A stretch of DNA of 64,000 nt from Bacteroidia bacterium (GTDB lineage Bacteria; Bacteroidota; Bacteroidia; Bacteroidales; Prolixibacteraceae). Every line of letters begins with the position of its first letter. The first letter of the stretch is position 1. The notes below the pieces were generated by a model that ran no database searches, was not told the origin of the DNA, and worked only from the letters and a program-made list of their open reading frames with translations. A program made the translations under genes and the position numbers. The DNA is taken from assembly GCA_025358025.1 (NCBI GenBank), contig JANYKW010000099.1, positions 264,472 through 328,471 of the forward strand, given 5' to 3'. This document shows positions 45,960 to 55,316 of this stretch, in pieces.

Positions 45960-47228
45960 TTATCTTTCTATTGTTTGAGACCGGTTGGGACCAACTGATA
46001 CAATGGTAATTGGTACCTGAAGAAATTCTTCGATAAACAGGATGTACCTGTTGAGGGCTTCCGGAAATTTTGATATAGCATCCACAGCCGTTAAGTCAGT
46101 TTTCCAGCCCGCTAGTTCTTCATATACCGGAATAACGCCATCATCAATTTCGTTGGGAAAATTTCGGGTTAATTCTCCTTCAATAAAATAGGAAGTACAT
46201 ATTTTAATCGTTTCAAACTGATCCATGACATCGGCTTTCATCATGATGAGGTCTGTTACACCATTGATCATGATGGCATAGCGCAGGGCTACGAGATCCA
46301 GCCACCCGCAACGGCGGGGTCTGCCGGTTGTGGAGCCAAATTCGTTTCCGATCCGGCGCAGTGTGTCGCCTGTTTCGTTCAGTAGTTCTGTCGGAAAGGG
46401 GCCACTACCAACACGGGTGCAATAGGCCTTAAAAATACCATAGACTTTTCCTATTTTGCCGGGAGCAATTCCAAGCCCCGTACAAGCTCCGGCGGCAATA
46501 GTGTTAGATGAGGTAACAAATGGATAGGAGCCAAAATCGATGTCAAGCATCGTTCCCTGTGCACCTTCTGCAATTACACTTTTCCCTGCCAGCAAGAGGT
46601 CGTTAATGAAGTGCTCACTATCTACCAGTTGAAATTGTTTGATCACCTCAATACCTTCGAACCACTGTTTTTCATAATCCTGCAGGGCTTGCTTATAATC
46701 GAAATTGTAGAATTTAGTCAGCAACTCAATGTGCTGATCGACCCTTGCCCGGTATTTCTCTTCGAAATTATGAAGGATATCTCCGACACGCAGACCTTCC
46801 CTGCCTATTTTATCGCGGTAGGTGGGTCCGATACCCTTGAGTGTAGAACCAATTTTAGAATCACCTTTGGCAGATTCTGAAGCAGCATCAAGTAACCGGT
46901 GCGTTGGAAGGATCAGATGCGCCTTCTTTGAAATATAGAGTGTTTTGGTCAGATCAAAACCGATATTCTTCAGAGACTGAATCTCTTTTTTGAAAATTGA
47001 TGGATCGATGACAACACCATTCCCAATGATATTGATTTTATCTCCACGAAAAATGCCAGAGGGTATCGTGTGCAGCACATGTTTAATGTTGTTAAACTCC
47101 AAAGTATGACCTGCGTTGGGCCCACCCTGAAACCGTGTGATGACATCGTATCTCGGTGTCAGTACATCCACTACTTTTCCTTTACCTTCGTCTCCCCATT
47201 GAAGACCCAACAATACATCAACCTTCAT
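45960..47228 (-). CDS. purA: Adenylosuccinate synthetase
   Basis: Joins IMP and aspartate using GTP in AMP synthesis. The N-terminal GTP loop GLQWGDEGKGK includes the catalytic Asp. NAGHTL, GIGPTYRDK, EGAQGTMLDIDFG and GRPRRCGW are all present. The start at 47228 (MKVDVLLG) is chosen because family proteins begin a few residues before the loop; Met codons at 47246 and 47255 would add 6 or 9 residues. A -7 match at 47263-47270 disfavours the outermost one. Confidence 0.96.
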   Translation of the reverse strand: MKVDVLLGLQWGDEGKGKVVDVLTPRYDVITRFQGGPNAGHTLEFNNIKHVLHTIPSGIFRGDKINIIGNGVVIDPSIFKKEIQSLKNIGFDLTKTLYISKKAHLILPTHRLLDAASESAKGDSKIGSTLKGIGPTYRDKIGREGLRVGDILHNFEEKYRARVDQHIELLTKFYNFDYKQALQDYEKQWFEGIEVIKQFQLVDSEHFINDLLLAGKSVIAEGAQGTMLDIDFGSYPFVTSSNTIAAGACTGLGIAPGKIGKVYGIFKAYCTRVGSGPFPTELLNETGDTLRRIGNEFGSTTGRPRRCGWLDLVALRYAIMINGVTDLIMMKADVMDQFETIKICTSYFIEGELTRNFPNEIDDGVIPVYEELAGWKTDLTAVDAISKFPEALNRYILFIEEFLQVPITIVSVGPNRSQTIER

Positions 47229-47262
47229 CTGATAATTTTTTTTCATATTTGACAAAACCTGA

Positions 47263-47270
47263 CAAAATTA
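47263..47270 (-). promoter_or_regulatory. Candidate -7 box of purA
   Basis: TAATTTTG on the minus strand fits TAnnTTTG, 34 bp before the preferred purA start and just downstream of the terminator of the regulator gene. Confidence 0.4.
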
Positions 47271-47294
47271 CCCATTTTTTTAGGATATAAGCAT

Positions 47295-47322
47295 AAAAAA
47301 ACCTCCTATAAAGGGAGGTTTT
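47295..47322 (-). terminator. Intrinsic terminator of the Fur-family regulator gene
   Basis: Stem AAAACCTCC (47298-47306) / GGAGGTTTT (47314-47322) with a 7-nt loop; on the minus strand it is followed by a run of T residues. It separates the regulator gene from purA. Confidence 0.8.
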
Positions 47323-47354
47323 CATTTATTTTTTCGGTTGCATATATCTCCTGG

Positions 47355-47801
47355 CTATTTCGTCTCATCCGATTCGCCGTAGAGATAAAGCGAGTGATGC
47401 GACAATTTGAAATTATGCGCAGCGCAGGCATCCTCAATAATTTGAAGGATTCGTTCATCATGAAATTCTGTCACTTTTCCAGAACGGATATCAATGAGAT
47501 GATCATGCTGGGTGGTTGCCAGGGTTTTCTCAAATTGGGCTATATTCTTCCCGAATTGATGTTTGACCACCAGTTTGCAGTCAAGCAAGATCTCAATGGT
47601 ATTGTACAGGGTAGCCCTGCTGACACGGTAATTTTTATTTTTCATCGAGATATAAAGGGTCTCGATGTCAAAATGACCGTCACGGGAATAAATCTCATCA
47701 AGGATGGCATACCGCTCAGGCGTCTTGCGATGCCCGTTTCTTTCCAGGTACTCCGTGAAGATATTCTTTACTGTTTCTTTGTTTTTCTGTATGCTATTCA
47801 T
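47355..47801 (-). CDS. Fur-family transcriptional regulator
   Basis: A 148-residue metal-dependent repressor. The N-terminal winged helix contains [13 protein letters not shown] and the recognition helix [13 protein letters not shown]; the C-terminal part is the dimerisation and metal domain with QHDHLID and [10 protein letters not shown]. The two CXXC pairs that bind structural zinc in many Fur and PerR proteins are absent. Only isolated cysteines occur, so metal binding depends on His, Asp and Glu residues. It might sense iron, zinc or peroxide; sequence alone does not say which. It has its own terminator. Confidence 0.88.
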   Translation of the reverse strand: MNSIQKNKETVKNIFTEYLERNGHRKTPERYAILDEIYSRDGHFDIETLYISMKNKNYRVSRATLYNTIEILLDCKLVVKHQFGKNIAQFEKTLATTQHDHLIDIRSGKVTEFHDERILQIIEDACAAHNFKLSHHSLYLYGESDETK

Positions 47802-47971
47802 ACTTAAACTAAGTTAAAATAGAGTGTAAAGATAATTTTTTTTTAATGATTGGTACTCTTTTACAAAAAACTTTACCCTCTTTTTCAAGAATATTCTGGC
47901 GGAATAAATAGTTTCTACTATCATTTATCACGAAACCCAATAAAATCAATGAATTTGTGATCCCAACCGGA

Positions 47972-49648
47972 CTACTTAGTCATGGTCTCTTTTTCGACCA
48001 ATTCTCCAAATCTTGCATATTGGTCATATAAATATTTATACTTCCCGGCATTGGCAGGAATTGGGATATATTCTTTTTCAAAACCGCTGCCCATGGCATG
48101 CTGGGCTTCAGCAATGGTGGCAAACAGTCCGCCCGCAACAGCAGCTGCCATGGCAGAACCCAGGGCACAGGCCTGTTCACTGCGTGCAACCAGGATAGGT
48201 TTATTGATAACATCAGCTACTACCTGCATGACAAACGGCGATTTTTTTGCAACTCCTCCAAGAGCAATAATCCCTTCTATTGGAATGCCTTCTTCGGTAA
48301 ACCGTTCGATTATTTTTTTTGACCCAAAGGCAGTTGCCTCTACCAGTGCCCGAAAAATTCCTGGAGCCTCCGATCCCAGATTTAGTCCCAATATGGCTCC
48401 TTTGAGCAATTGATTGGCATCGGGGGTACGTCTTCCGTTTAACCAGTCCAGGGCAACGATGCCGGTTTCTCCAATTTCGATTTTTTCAGCTTCAGCGGTA
48501 AGCCATGGAATCATGCTGTCAGATATTTCATCCAGTAATTTTAATTTTGCAGCTTCGTCAAGGGATGTAGATTTGTTGATCAGCGCTTCTGTAGGTCCAA
48601 GTAAAAGTGCTTTAAACCAGGCATATACATCGCCAAATGCCGACTGCCCTGCCTCCAGACCCAGCATCCCCGGAACGACAGATCCATCCACCTGACCGCA
48701 GATGCCTTTTACAAATTTATTCCCCACCTCTTCCGACGGAGCAATCAGAATATCACAGGTGGAAGTGCCCATGATTTTGCTCAGATAATAGGGTTTGATC
48801 TCGCCTCCCAACGCACCGATGTGTGCATCAAAAGATCCTACACCTACAATGACCTGCTCACTTAATCCAAGGCGTTTTGCCCATTCTGCGTTCAGATTGC
48901 CTGCCTTTACCTCACAGGTATAAGTATCTGAATACAAGCGGGACCGCAGACCTGCCAGTAGGGGATCCAACCTGACGAGGAATTCTTCGGAAGGAAGTCC
49001 GTCGAATTGCGCATGCCACATGGCTTTATGTCCTGCCGCGCAGCGGCTTCGTTTCAATTGCAAGGGATCATGGATACCTGTCAGCAACGCCGGAATCCAG
49101 TCACAATGTTCTACCCAGGAGTAAGCAGCATTCCTTACGGAGTCATCTTCCCGCAATACATGCAGAATTTTAGCCCAGAACCATTCGGAAGAATAGATTC
49201 CGCCTTCAAACCTGGTGTAATCGATGCCTCCCCAACTTCTTGCCAATGTGTTGATTTCTTCTGCTTCAGCTGTTGCGGTATGATCCTTCCATAAGACAAA
49301 CATGGCATTGGGATTCTCAGCAAATTCGGGGAGTAAAGCCAGTGGAGTTCCATTTTTGTCTACGGCAACGGGCGTGGATCCAGTTGTATCGACAGAAATG
49401 GCAACGATATTTTCAGCAATCCCGGCTGGAGATTTGGCAATCACCTCCCGGATGGTTTTTTCTATTCCTTCCAGATAATCAAGGGGATGCTGACGAAACC
49501 TGTTTTTTGATGGATCGCAGTATTTTCCAGCTTTCCATCTGGGATAATTATAGACACTGCTGGAAATTTCATTTCCGTTTGTTGCATCAACCAATAGGGT
49601 ACGAACCGAGTCGGTACCGTAATCTACTCCCAAAGTATATTTTGTCAT
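47972..49648 (-). CDS. araB: Ribulokinase
   Basis: Phosphorylates L-ribulose to L-ribulose 5-phosphate, the second step of arabinose catabolism. It is a FGGY carbohydrate kinase: N-terminal GVDYGTDSVRTLLVDA with the ribulokinase-specific DSVR, ISVDTTGSTPVAVD, and C-terminal ALGGVAKKSPFVMQVVADV (ATP site). At 558 residues it has the normal ribulokinase length, longer than xylulokinases. Furthest downstream member of the arabinose cluster, separated from araD by a GH2 gene; a palindrome lies 40 bp upstream. Confidence 0.93.
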   Translation of the reverse strand: MTKYTLGVDYGTDSVRTLLVDATNGNEISSSVYNYPRWKAGKYCDPSKNRFRQHPLDYLEGIEKTIREVIAKSPAGIAENIVAISVDTTGSTPVAVDKNGTPLALLPEFAENPNAMFVLWKDHTATAEAEEINTLARSWGGIDYTRFEGGIYSSEWFWAKILHVLREDDSVRNAAYSWVEHCDWIPALLTGIHDPLQLKRSRCAAGHKAMWHAQFDGLPSEEFLVRLDPLLAGLRSRLYSDTYTCEVKAGNLNAEWAKRLGLSEQVIVGVGSFDAHIGALGGEIKPYYLSKIMGTSTCDILIAPSEEVGNKFVKGICGQVDGSVVPGMLGLEAGQSAFGDVYAWFKALLLGPTEALINKSTSLDEAAKLKLLDEISDSMIPWLTAEAEKIEIGETGIVALDWLNGRRTPDANQLLKGAILGLNLGSEAPGIFRALVEATAFGSKKIIERFTEEGIPIEGIIALGGVAKKSPFVMQVVADVINKPILVARSEQACALGSAMAAAVAGGLFATIAEAQHAMGSGFEKEYIPIPANAGKYKYLYDQYARFGELVEKETMTK

Positions 49649-49687
49649 TGTATGAAAAGTTTGAATTGTTACGCTACAAAATGAAAA

Positions 49688-49702
49688 TACAGTTTTACTG
49701 TA
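49688..49702. promoter_or_regulatory. Candidate AraR operator upstream of araB
   Basis: Perfect 15-bp inverted repeat TACAGT-TTT-ACTGTA, 39 bp before the araB start. The TACTGT half is also present upstream of the araR gene (58005-58011 region). Function as an operator is inference. Confidence 0.45.
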
Positions 49703-49767
49703 AGTGGTTTATATAAATGCATTTATTCTGAATGACCCTTGAAACTACCGATGGAATGATCCATTGG

Positions 49768-52218
49768 TTATTCAACTTCGAGCTCAACAACCAATTCTTG
49801 CAGCCAGGGCGAGGAAAAGGTCACTTTGGCAATACCCGTCTTCCCGTTTGACTGAAGGTAAGCTATCATTTTACCCTGAAACACCCTTTGCTTGTTGTCG
49901 GTATAATCGCCCATGTCGGCCGGATTACTTGCTTCGAGTCCCAGTAATTTGACTGGCCCTTCCGTTGAACAGGTTATTTCGTTATCGGCGGGTAATACCG
50001 GTTTACCATCAACGTCCACGATTTGAATTTCAATTTGAGCTACCCCTTTGGTTAAAGAAATAGTTCTGTTCGTCGCAACGGCTTTGATGCCAAATGGCTG
50101 TTTGCTTGTTTCAATTGCAAACCTGGAGGCTTCCTGATTGGAATTGTAGCCAATGACCTCCAGTTTTCCGGTACGGAAAGGCACATCCCAATAGATAATA
50201 CCTGTGTCATCGTTGCGATTTTTCGCTTCTTCAATTTTTTGTCCGTCGAGTAAAAGTTGTGCTTTTTGACAATTGGTATAGCTAACCACCCTGATCGTAT
50301 CGCCTTCGCGGTAGTTCCACAGTGGGAGTGCGTCCGTTGAAAGAATCCGGGATTTCCCCCTTTTCAGGTAACTTCCCAGGTAAATCATGGGTTTGTCCGA
50401 CCATAGACTCTCCCTGAACCAGGCACGTGGCTTTTTGAACCCGGCTAAATCAAGCAATCCCGAGGTAAAGCCACGCGAAGGCCATTGGTGGGCTTCGCCC
50501 AGATAATCAATGCCCGTCCAGAGGAATTGTCCAAAAATATATTCGTTGTCACGAACAGCCTTCCAGGCATCCATCGAATAACCGTTTTCACTTCCATAGA
50601 AGATTCGTGTGGGATAAGTCTCATGGTCTTTTGCATACCTGTTCTCGGTATAGTTGTAACCCACCACATCAAGTGCCCCCGGATAATCTGTTTCATTCGA
50701 CATAACCGGTCCGGCCAATCCGGCGGTTACCGGTCTGGAAGCATCCTGCTTCCTGACTACTTCTGCCAGCCGTTTGGCAATTGTGCCAAGTCGCTCAGCA
50801 TTGGGATGATCGGTTAAATAGCCTCTGGTATGCTGTTGCCCGATCCCCTCCTTGTTTAGGATTGGGTGGGAGTAAGGGTCGTTGGGATAATCAACTTCGT
50901 TGCCAATGCTCCACATAAAAACCGATGGATGGTTTCTGTCGCGAAGTACCAGGTCGCGGAGATCCGTTTCTCCCCATTTCTCAAAAAATTCGGCAGGGCC
51001 TTCAAAACCGGGTGTGCCAACATTCCATCCTTCCAGCCATTTCTTTTTCGGAAACTCCCATTCGTCAAAAGCCTCATCCAAAACCAACAACCCCAATTTA
51101 TCACAGAGATCGTACAGATCAGGTGATTGTGGATTATGACTGCCCCGGATTGCATTGCAGCCGATGGATTTTAGGGTAATCAACCTTCTTTCCAGAACCT
51201 CCACGGGTACGGCAGATCCCAGGCAACCGGCATCGTGGTGCATACAGACCCCTTTCACCTTCATTGATATTCCGTTGAGAGAAAAACCTTTGTTGGCATC
51301 GAATCCTAAGGTTCTGACACCAACACTCCCGGAAGATTGATCAATCAATTTTCCATTCTGGTAAACTGAGGTGATCAGACGGTAGAGATAAGGCGCATCA
51401 ACCGACCACAAATGGGGTTGGCTCACCATCATATCCTGATTTGCTACCGCAGTATTTCCGGCCGTAACAATCAGTTTCCCGGAAAATTTGGCATTGCTTT
51501 TCATCTCCTTGTCAAATAGTTCCTGGACAATGGTCAGTGAAACCTGATGATCCGTTGTGTTCTTCACAGTAGTTTGAACGTGAACCGACGATTTATTGTC
51601 ATTCAAGCGTTTGGTTGTATAATAGACTCCCCACAAATCGAGGTGAACGGGATCTTTTTCAAGCAGGTAAACATTGCGGTAGATGCCTGACCCTGTGTAC
51701 CAGCGCGAATCGGCCGATTCGCTGTGATCGACACGAACAGCAAGGGTGTTTTTACCTCCGAATTTGAGGTACGGGGAAAGGTCGTACTGGCAGGAGATAT
51801 AGCCATTGGGGCGCATTCCAAGTGAGATACCGTTCACAAACAACTCTCCATTTCGGTATATCCCTTCAAAATAGATGTAAATCTTCCTATTCTTTTGATT
51901 CAAAGGAATATCGAGTGTTTTTCGATACCACGCGATGCCACCAGGCAGGTAACCAGTTGCACTTGCCAGACTTTGGCTGAGCGCTCCTTCCACACTCCAG
52001 TCGTGCGGAAGGTCCAAAGTTCTCCATTTTGTGTCATCGAATTCAGGCGCTGCCGCATTTTTGAAATCTCCTTTTTGAAACTTCCAGTTATCATTGATTT
52101 TTACTGGTTCCCGGGAGGAAACCTGACCAAATAAATGAATGGTAAAAAGGATGAGAAGGAGTAATCCGGTCGCTCTTTTTGTGCGTGCAAGCGTTACCCA
52201 ACATAGAAATTTGTTCAC
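49768..52218 (-). CDS. Glycoside hydrolase family 2, beta-galactosidase-type
   Basis: An 816-residue exported enzyme (hydrophobic signal residues about 18-30, ending FGQ) that probably trims beta-galactosyl residues from plant glycan side chains. It has the jelly-roll domain (DLPHDWS, GGIAWYRK), an Ig-like domain, the TIM barrel with acid/base E441 in SIGNEVD and nucleophile E544 in YGSENGYS, and a C-terminal DUF4982-like region (REGDTIRVVSYTNCQKAQL). It lies between araD and araB in the arabinose cluster, which favours galactan/arabinogalactan side chains as substrate. GH2 members differ in specificity, so beta-galactosidase is the likely but not certain activity. Confidence 0.88.
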   Translation of the reverse strand: MNKFLCWVTLARTKRATGLLLLILFTIHLFGQVSSREPVKINDNWKFQKGDFKNAAAPEFDDTKWRTLDLPHDWSVEGALSQSLASATGYLPGGIAWYRKTLDIPLNQKNRKIYIYFEGIYRNGELFVNGISLGMRPNGYISCQYDLSPYLKFGGKNTLAVRVDHSESADSRWYTGSGIYRNVYLLEKDPVHLDLWGVYYTTKRLNDNKSSVHVQTTVKNTTDHQVSLTIVQELFDKEMKSNAKFSGKLIVTAGNTAVANQDMMVSQPHLWSVDAPYLYRLITSVYQNGKLIDQSSGSVGVRTLGFDANKGFSLNGISMKVKGVCMHHDAGCLGSAVPVEVLERRLITLKSIGCNAIRGSHNPQSPDLYDLCDKLGLLVLDEAFDEWEFPKKKWLEGWNVGTPGFEGPAEFFEKWGETDLRDLVLRDRNHPSVFMWSIGNEVDYPNDPYSHPILNKEGIGQQHTRGYLTDHPNAERLGTIAKRLAEVVRKQDASRPVTAGLAGPVMSNETDYPGALDVVGYNYTENRYAKDHETYPTRIFYGSENGYSMDAWKAVRDNEYIFGQFLWTGIDYLGEAHQWPSRGFTSGLLDLAGFKKPRAWFRESLWSDKPMIYLGSYLKRGKSRILSTDALPLWNYREGDTIRVVSYTNCQKAQLLLDGQKIEEAKNRNDDTGIIYWDVPFRTGKLEVIGYNSNQEASRFAIETSKQPFGIKAVATNRTISLTKGVAQIEIQIVDVDGKPVLPADNEITCSTEGPVKLLGLEASNPADMGDYTDNKQRVFQGKMIAYLQSNGKTGIAKVTFSSPWLQELVVELEVE

Positions 52219-52264
52219 TTATATTTGTTTAACTAATTGAAGAATAAGATATTGGTACGAAAAT

Positions 52265-52957
52265 TTATTTCTGCCCGTAATAGGCATCTTTCCCGTGTTT
52301 GCGCAAATAATGTTTGTCTAAAAGATATTGATCAATTGAAGTAACCTTGCTCATGGTGAGCGTATGATATGCCATCTTCGCAACCTGTTCCAGTACTACC
52401 GCGTTGTGTACGGCGTCACGGGCGTTTGTACCCCAACTGAAAGGTCCGTGTCCATCAATCAGAACTGCCGGAACAGCCAGAGGATCAATATTTTGCTCGC
52501 GGAAAATTTCGACAATGACATTGCCTGTCTCAAGCTCATATTGATTTTTCACCTCTGATTCGGTAAGCTTCCTGGTGCATGGAATCCCGCCATAGAAATA
52601 GTCGGCATGGGTGGTCCCCAAAGCCGGGATTGGCAAACCCATCTGTGACCAGCTGGTAGCCCACTCAGAATGGGTATGAACCACACCTCCGATTCCGCTA
52701 AATTCTTGGTAAAGAACCAGATGTGTGGGGGTGTCGGACGATGGTTTTCGCTTTGAATCAACTGTTTTGCCTTCCATATCCACCAGTACCATGTCCTCCC
52801 AGGTCATGGCATCATAGGACAAACCGCTGGGTTTGATGGCGATTATCCCTTTCTCCCGGTCTATCTCAGAAACATTGCCCCAGGTAAAGATGACCAGGCC
52901 GTATTTCACAAGGTCGAGGTTGGCTTCAAAGACGCGTTTCTTTAGTTCTGTATACAT
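52265..52957 (-). CDS. araD: L-ribulose-5-phosphate 4-epimerase
   Basis: Third step of arabinose catabolism, giving D-xylulose 5-phosphate. It is a 230-residue class II aldolase/epimerase: [19 protein letters not shown] and [12 protein letters not shown], the zinc site HTHSEWAT with a third His in LTMSKV-preceding region, GTTHADYF, and GHGPFSWG. Its gene is separated from the symporter gene, its expected operon neighbour, by the inserted four-helix-bundle gene and its repeats. Confidence 0.95.
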   Translation of the reverse strand: MYTELKKRVFEANLDLVKYGLVIFTWGNVSEIDREKGIIAIKPSGLSYDAMTWEDMVLVDMEGKTVDSKRKPSSDTPTHLVLYQEFSGIGGVVHTHSEWATSWSQMGLPIPALGTTHADYFYGGIPCTRKLTESEVKNQYELETGNVIVEIFREQNIDPLAVPAVLIDGHGPFSWGTNARDAVHNAVVLEQVAKMAYHTLTMSKVTSIDQYLLDKHYLRKHGKDAYYGQK

Positions 52958-52971
52958 TGTTTCTAGTTTTG

Positions 52972-53006
52972 AGCTATTAGGAATTAGCTTTTAGCTTCTA
53001 GCATTT
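52972..53006. repeat. Left heptad arm of the four-helix-bundle element
   Basis: Five in-register 7-bp units, AGCTATT, AGGAATT, AGCTTTT, AGCTTCT and AGCATTT, starting 14 bp upstream of araD. They are the reverse complement of the AGCTAAA/AGCTAAT units on the other side of the small gene. Confidence 0.75.
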
Positions 53007-53089
53007 GGAAATTTGATGTTTTTAAGATAACTTTATTGTAAACCGAATGATATTTATAGATTTTAATTAACGGTAAAGTTAGTACCTAA

Positions 53090-53479
53090 ATGAGAAATTT
53101 CAGAAATCTTTTGATTTGGAAAAAGTCGATAGAAATTACAACTGATGTTTATTTTTTTTCAGTGAGTTTGCCAATTGAGGAAAAATTTGGTATTCGTTCC
53201 CAAATTACTAGAGCTGCCGTTTCCATACCGTCCAATATAGCAGAAGGTTGCAGCAGGAAAAGTGATAAAGAATACGCACATTATCTTGAAATTTCTTTAG
53301 GTTCTTCTTTTGAACTTGAAACACAATTGATGATCTGTAGATTGATAAATATCGGAGATCATTCAATTGGAGAAAGAATACTTAATAATCTTTCAGACTT
53401 TCAAAAGATGATAAACGTTTATTCCACCAAAATCAGCAATAATTTATCTAGTAGCCAGAAACTAAAGGCTAATAGCTAA
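53090..53479 (+). CDS. S23/Avd-like four-helix-bundle protein
   Basis: A 129-residue helical protein of the family first seen in 23S rRNA intervening sequences (TIGR02436-type). Motifs: FRNLLIWKKSIEI, LPIEEKFGIRSQITRAAVSI, PSNIAEGCSRKSDKEY and SLGSSFELETQLMI. The molecular role of the family is unknown; a relative, Avd, binds RNA and reverse transcriptase in diversity-generating retroelements. It is the only plus-strand gene in the arabinose cluster, flanked by inverted heptad arrays. The C-terminal KANS and stop codon are encoded by the first units of the right array. No rRNA or reverse transcriptase is adjacent. Confidence 0.9.
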   Translation: MRNFRNLLIWKKSIEITTDVYFFSVSLPIEEKFGIRSQITRAAVSIPSNIAEGCSRKSDKEYAHYLEISLGSSFELETQLMICRLINIGDHSIGERILNNLSDFQKMINVYSTKISNNLSSSQKLKANS

Positions 53480-53535
53480 AAGCTAAAAGCTAATGGGTAA
53501 ATAGCTATTAGCTAACAGCTAACAGCTAATAGCTG
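53466..53535. repeat. Right heptad arm of the four-helix-bundle element
   Basis: About ten 7-bp units: GGCTAAT, AGCTAAA (twice), AGCTAAT, a degenerate GGGTAAAT, AGCTATT, AGCTAAC (twice), AGCTAAT and AGCTGCT. The array begins inside the small gene and ends 3 bp before the stop codon of the symporter gene on the other strand. Confidence 0.75.
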
Positions 53536-53538
53536 CTT

Positions 53539-55284
53539 CTACCAGAAATAAATATAGAATGCCACGCATGCAGCTACTACACCCAATGAAGCAATTACAT
53601 CCCATTTGTTCCAGCTATTCTGGAGGAGTGTTTTGTAGTCGCCTGTGAAGGTGATAAATTCAATCTGTTGAGCGGTTGGTTTTGGCGTGAAAAACGATAC
53701 CACAACCATCATCAACATGATATATACAAGCAACCAAACTTCAAAGATAAGCCAATTGGTTTGCCAAAACCATGTGGTAGTATCCCAGTACCAACCTGTC
53801 ATTATCTCTTTACCCGTATTAGTCAGGATGTTAGTGAGCAAGCGAACCATACCTATAATAAAGCCCACGATCATACCTATCTCACCAGCTTTGGGTGTAA
53901 TCCGTTTAGAAAATATACCGAGTACGAATACTGCCACCATCGAAGGTGCGAGCAACGATTGAATGCCTTGTATATAGTCGTAAAGGCTGCCAAGACTCAT
54001 CATGATTGGTATCCATACAATTCCAAGAGCCACTACAACAATTGTTGCAATACGGCCTACCAAAACGTATTTAGCCTCGCTTTTGCCTTTGAACATTGGC
54101 TTATAAAAGTCTTCAGTATAGAGTGTCGCACAAGAGTTGAAGAATGCTGCCAAAGAAGCAACCAATGCAGAAATAAAGCCGATGGTTACGATACCTTTCA
54201 CACCGGCCGGCAATACAAACTTAACCATTGTACCAAAGGCCATATCAGGATTCTCTAATGTAAAACCACTGCCGGGACGCGCAGCCAATGCTGCAGCAAC
54301 CATACCCGGTATCAGAAACATAAATACAGGCAGCAATTTAAAATAACCCGCAGCAATAGTCCCTCTGCGTGCACGCATCATTACTACGTCGCTGGACTCA
54401 CCTTTTTGTTGTCCGAGCACACGTTGAACAATGTGCTGGTCGGTAGCCCAATACCAAAGACCAATGATTGACGCTCCGAGAAACACCCAAACACCAGGAT
54501 ATTCATCATACAAGGGGTTGCCCGTTTCGAAGTGGAACAAGTGGTTTGTTCCGTATGCAACACCGTCGGCTCCTACATTTAGTGATTTGGTGTAGTCGAT
54601 CATAGCACTCCACCCATCAGGAATACTGCCACTTCCAAGTGCCAATAATCCCAGAAAAAGCACAAGAAATGAACCTAATATAAGTATAGGCGTTTGAATT
54701 GCTGACAAGGTCATTACACCCTTCATGCCACCCAATACTGTAAATATACCTGTCAATAATATCAAGCCAATAGCCCCGTACCAGAAAGGCAAGCCCAGAA
54801 GACTCTCCATGAATATTCCTCCGGTAAAAGCGGTTACACTCACTTTGGTCAGCACGTAGGCTATCAGTGTAATGATCGAAAGCCAGGAACCAGTTCGGGG
54901 TGTGTAGCGATTTTTGAGGAAGTCGGGCATTGTGATGATTTTCCCCAACTTACTATTCATCAATTGATAAAAAGGTACAAAGAGCCATCCCAAAATCAGA
55001 ATCATCCAGCCGTGCATTTCCCAGTGCGCCATAGCAACACCTGACTTTGCACCTGTGCCTGCGAGCCCCACAAGATGTTCGGAGCCGATATTTGCAGCAA
55101 AGATAGCCGCACCAATAATGTACCAAGGTTCCCCTTTACCAAATAGGTAATCTTCACTGTCTGCGCCTTGTTGCAAACGGTTGTGCTTTTGTATGGAACG
55201 CCATACTGCCCAGCTAACAGCCAAAATGCCGACCACGATAATTACCCAGTCTAGCCAAATAAATTCATGAGAAGTCCAGTTCAT
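53539..55284 (-). CDS. Sodium:solute symporter (SSS/SGLT family), probable arabinose transporter
   Basis: A 581-residue inner-membrane protein with about 14 helices. SSS landmarks: AANIGSEHLVGLAGTGAKSG (helix 1 region), WYWATDQHIVQRVLGQQKG, FMFLIPGMVAAALA, and ISALVASLAAFFNSCATLYTEDF (sodium-site helix). The glucose/galactose-type SGLT pattern and its position between araA and araD indicate uptake of L-arabinose or a related pentose. Upstream lies an empty pair of heptad arms. Confidence 0.9.
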   Translation of the reverse strand: MNWTSHEFIWLDWVIIVVGILAVSWAVWRSIQKHNRLQQGADSEDYLFGKGEPWYIIGAAIFAANIGSEHLVGLAGTGAKSGVAMAHWEMHGWMILILGWLFVPFYQLMNSKLGKIITMPDFLKNRYTPRTGSWLSIITLIAYVLTKVSVTAFTGGIFMESLLGLPFWYGAIGLILLTGIFTVLGGMKGVMTLSAIQTPILILGSFLVLFLGLLALGSGSIPDGWSAMIDYTKSLNVGADGVAYGTNHLFHFETGNPLYDEYPGVWVFLGASIIGLWYWATDQHIVQRVLGQQKGESSDVVMMRARRGTIAAGYFKLLPVFMFLIPGMVAAALAARPGSGFTLENPDMAFGTMVKFVLPAGVKGIVTIGFISALVASLAAFFNSCATLYTEDFYKPMFKGKSEAKYVLVGRIATIVVVALGIVWIPIMMSLGSLYDYIQGIQSLLAPSMVAVFVLGIFSKRITPKAGEIGMIVGFIIGMVRLLTNILTNTGKEIMTGWYWDTTTWFWQTNWLIFEVWLLVYIMLMMVVVSFFTPKPTAQQIEFITFTGDYKTLLQNSWNKWDVIASLGVVAACVAFYIYFW

Positions 55285-55316
55285 GTATATAAGCTTATTA
55301 GTTTATTTGTTGATTA

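Noticed and set aside
49748..49767. Terminator after the GH2 gene
   Set aside because: An 8-bp hairpin (CCGATGGA/TCCATTGG) is present, but there is no T-run on the minus strand and it lies directly against the stop codon; too weak to list.
53090..53479. Diversity-generating retroelement, because the small protein resembles Avd
   Set aside because: No reverse transcriptase, template repeat or variable C-type lectin gene lies nearby; only the four-helix-bundle protein is present.
53090..53479. Intervening sequence in a 23S rRNA gene
   Set aside because: The neighbours are araD and a symporter gene; no rRNA sequence is seen.
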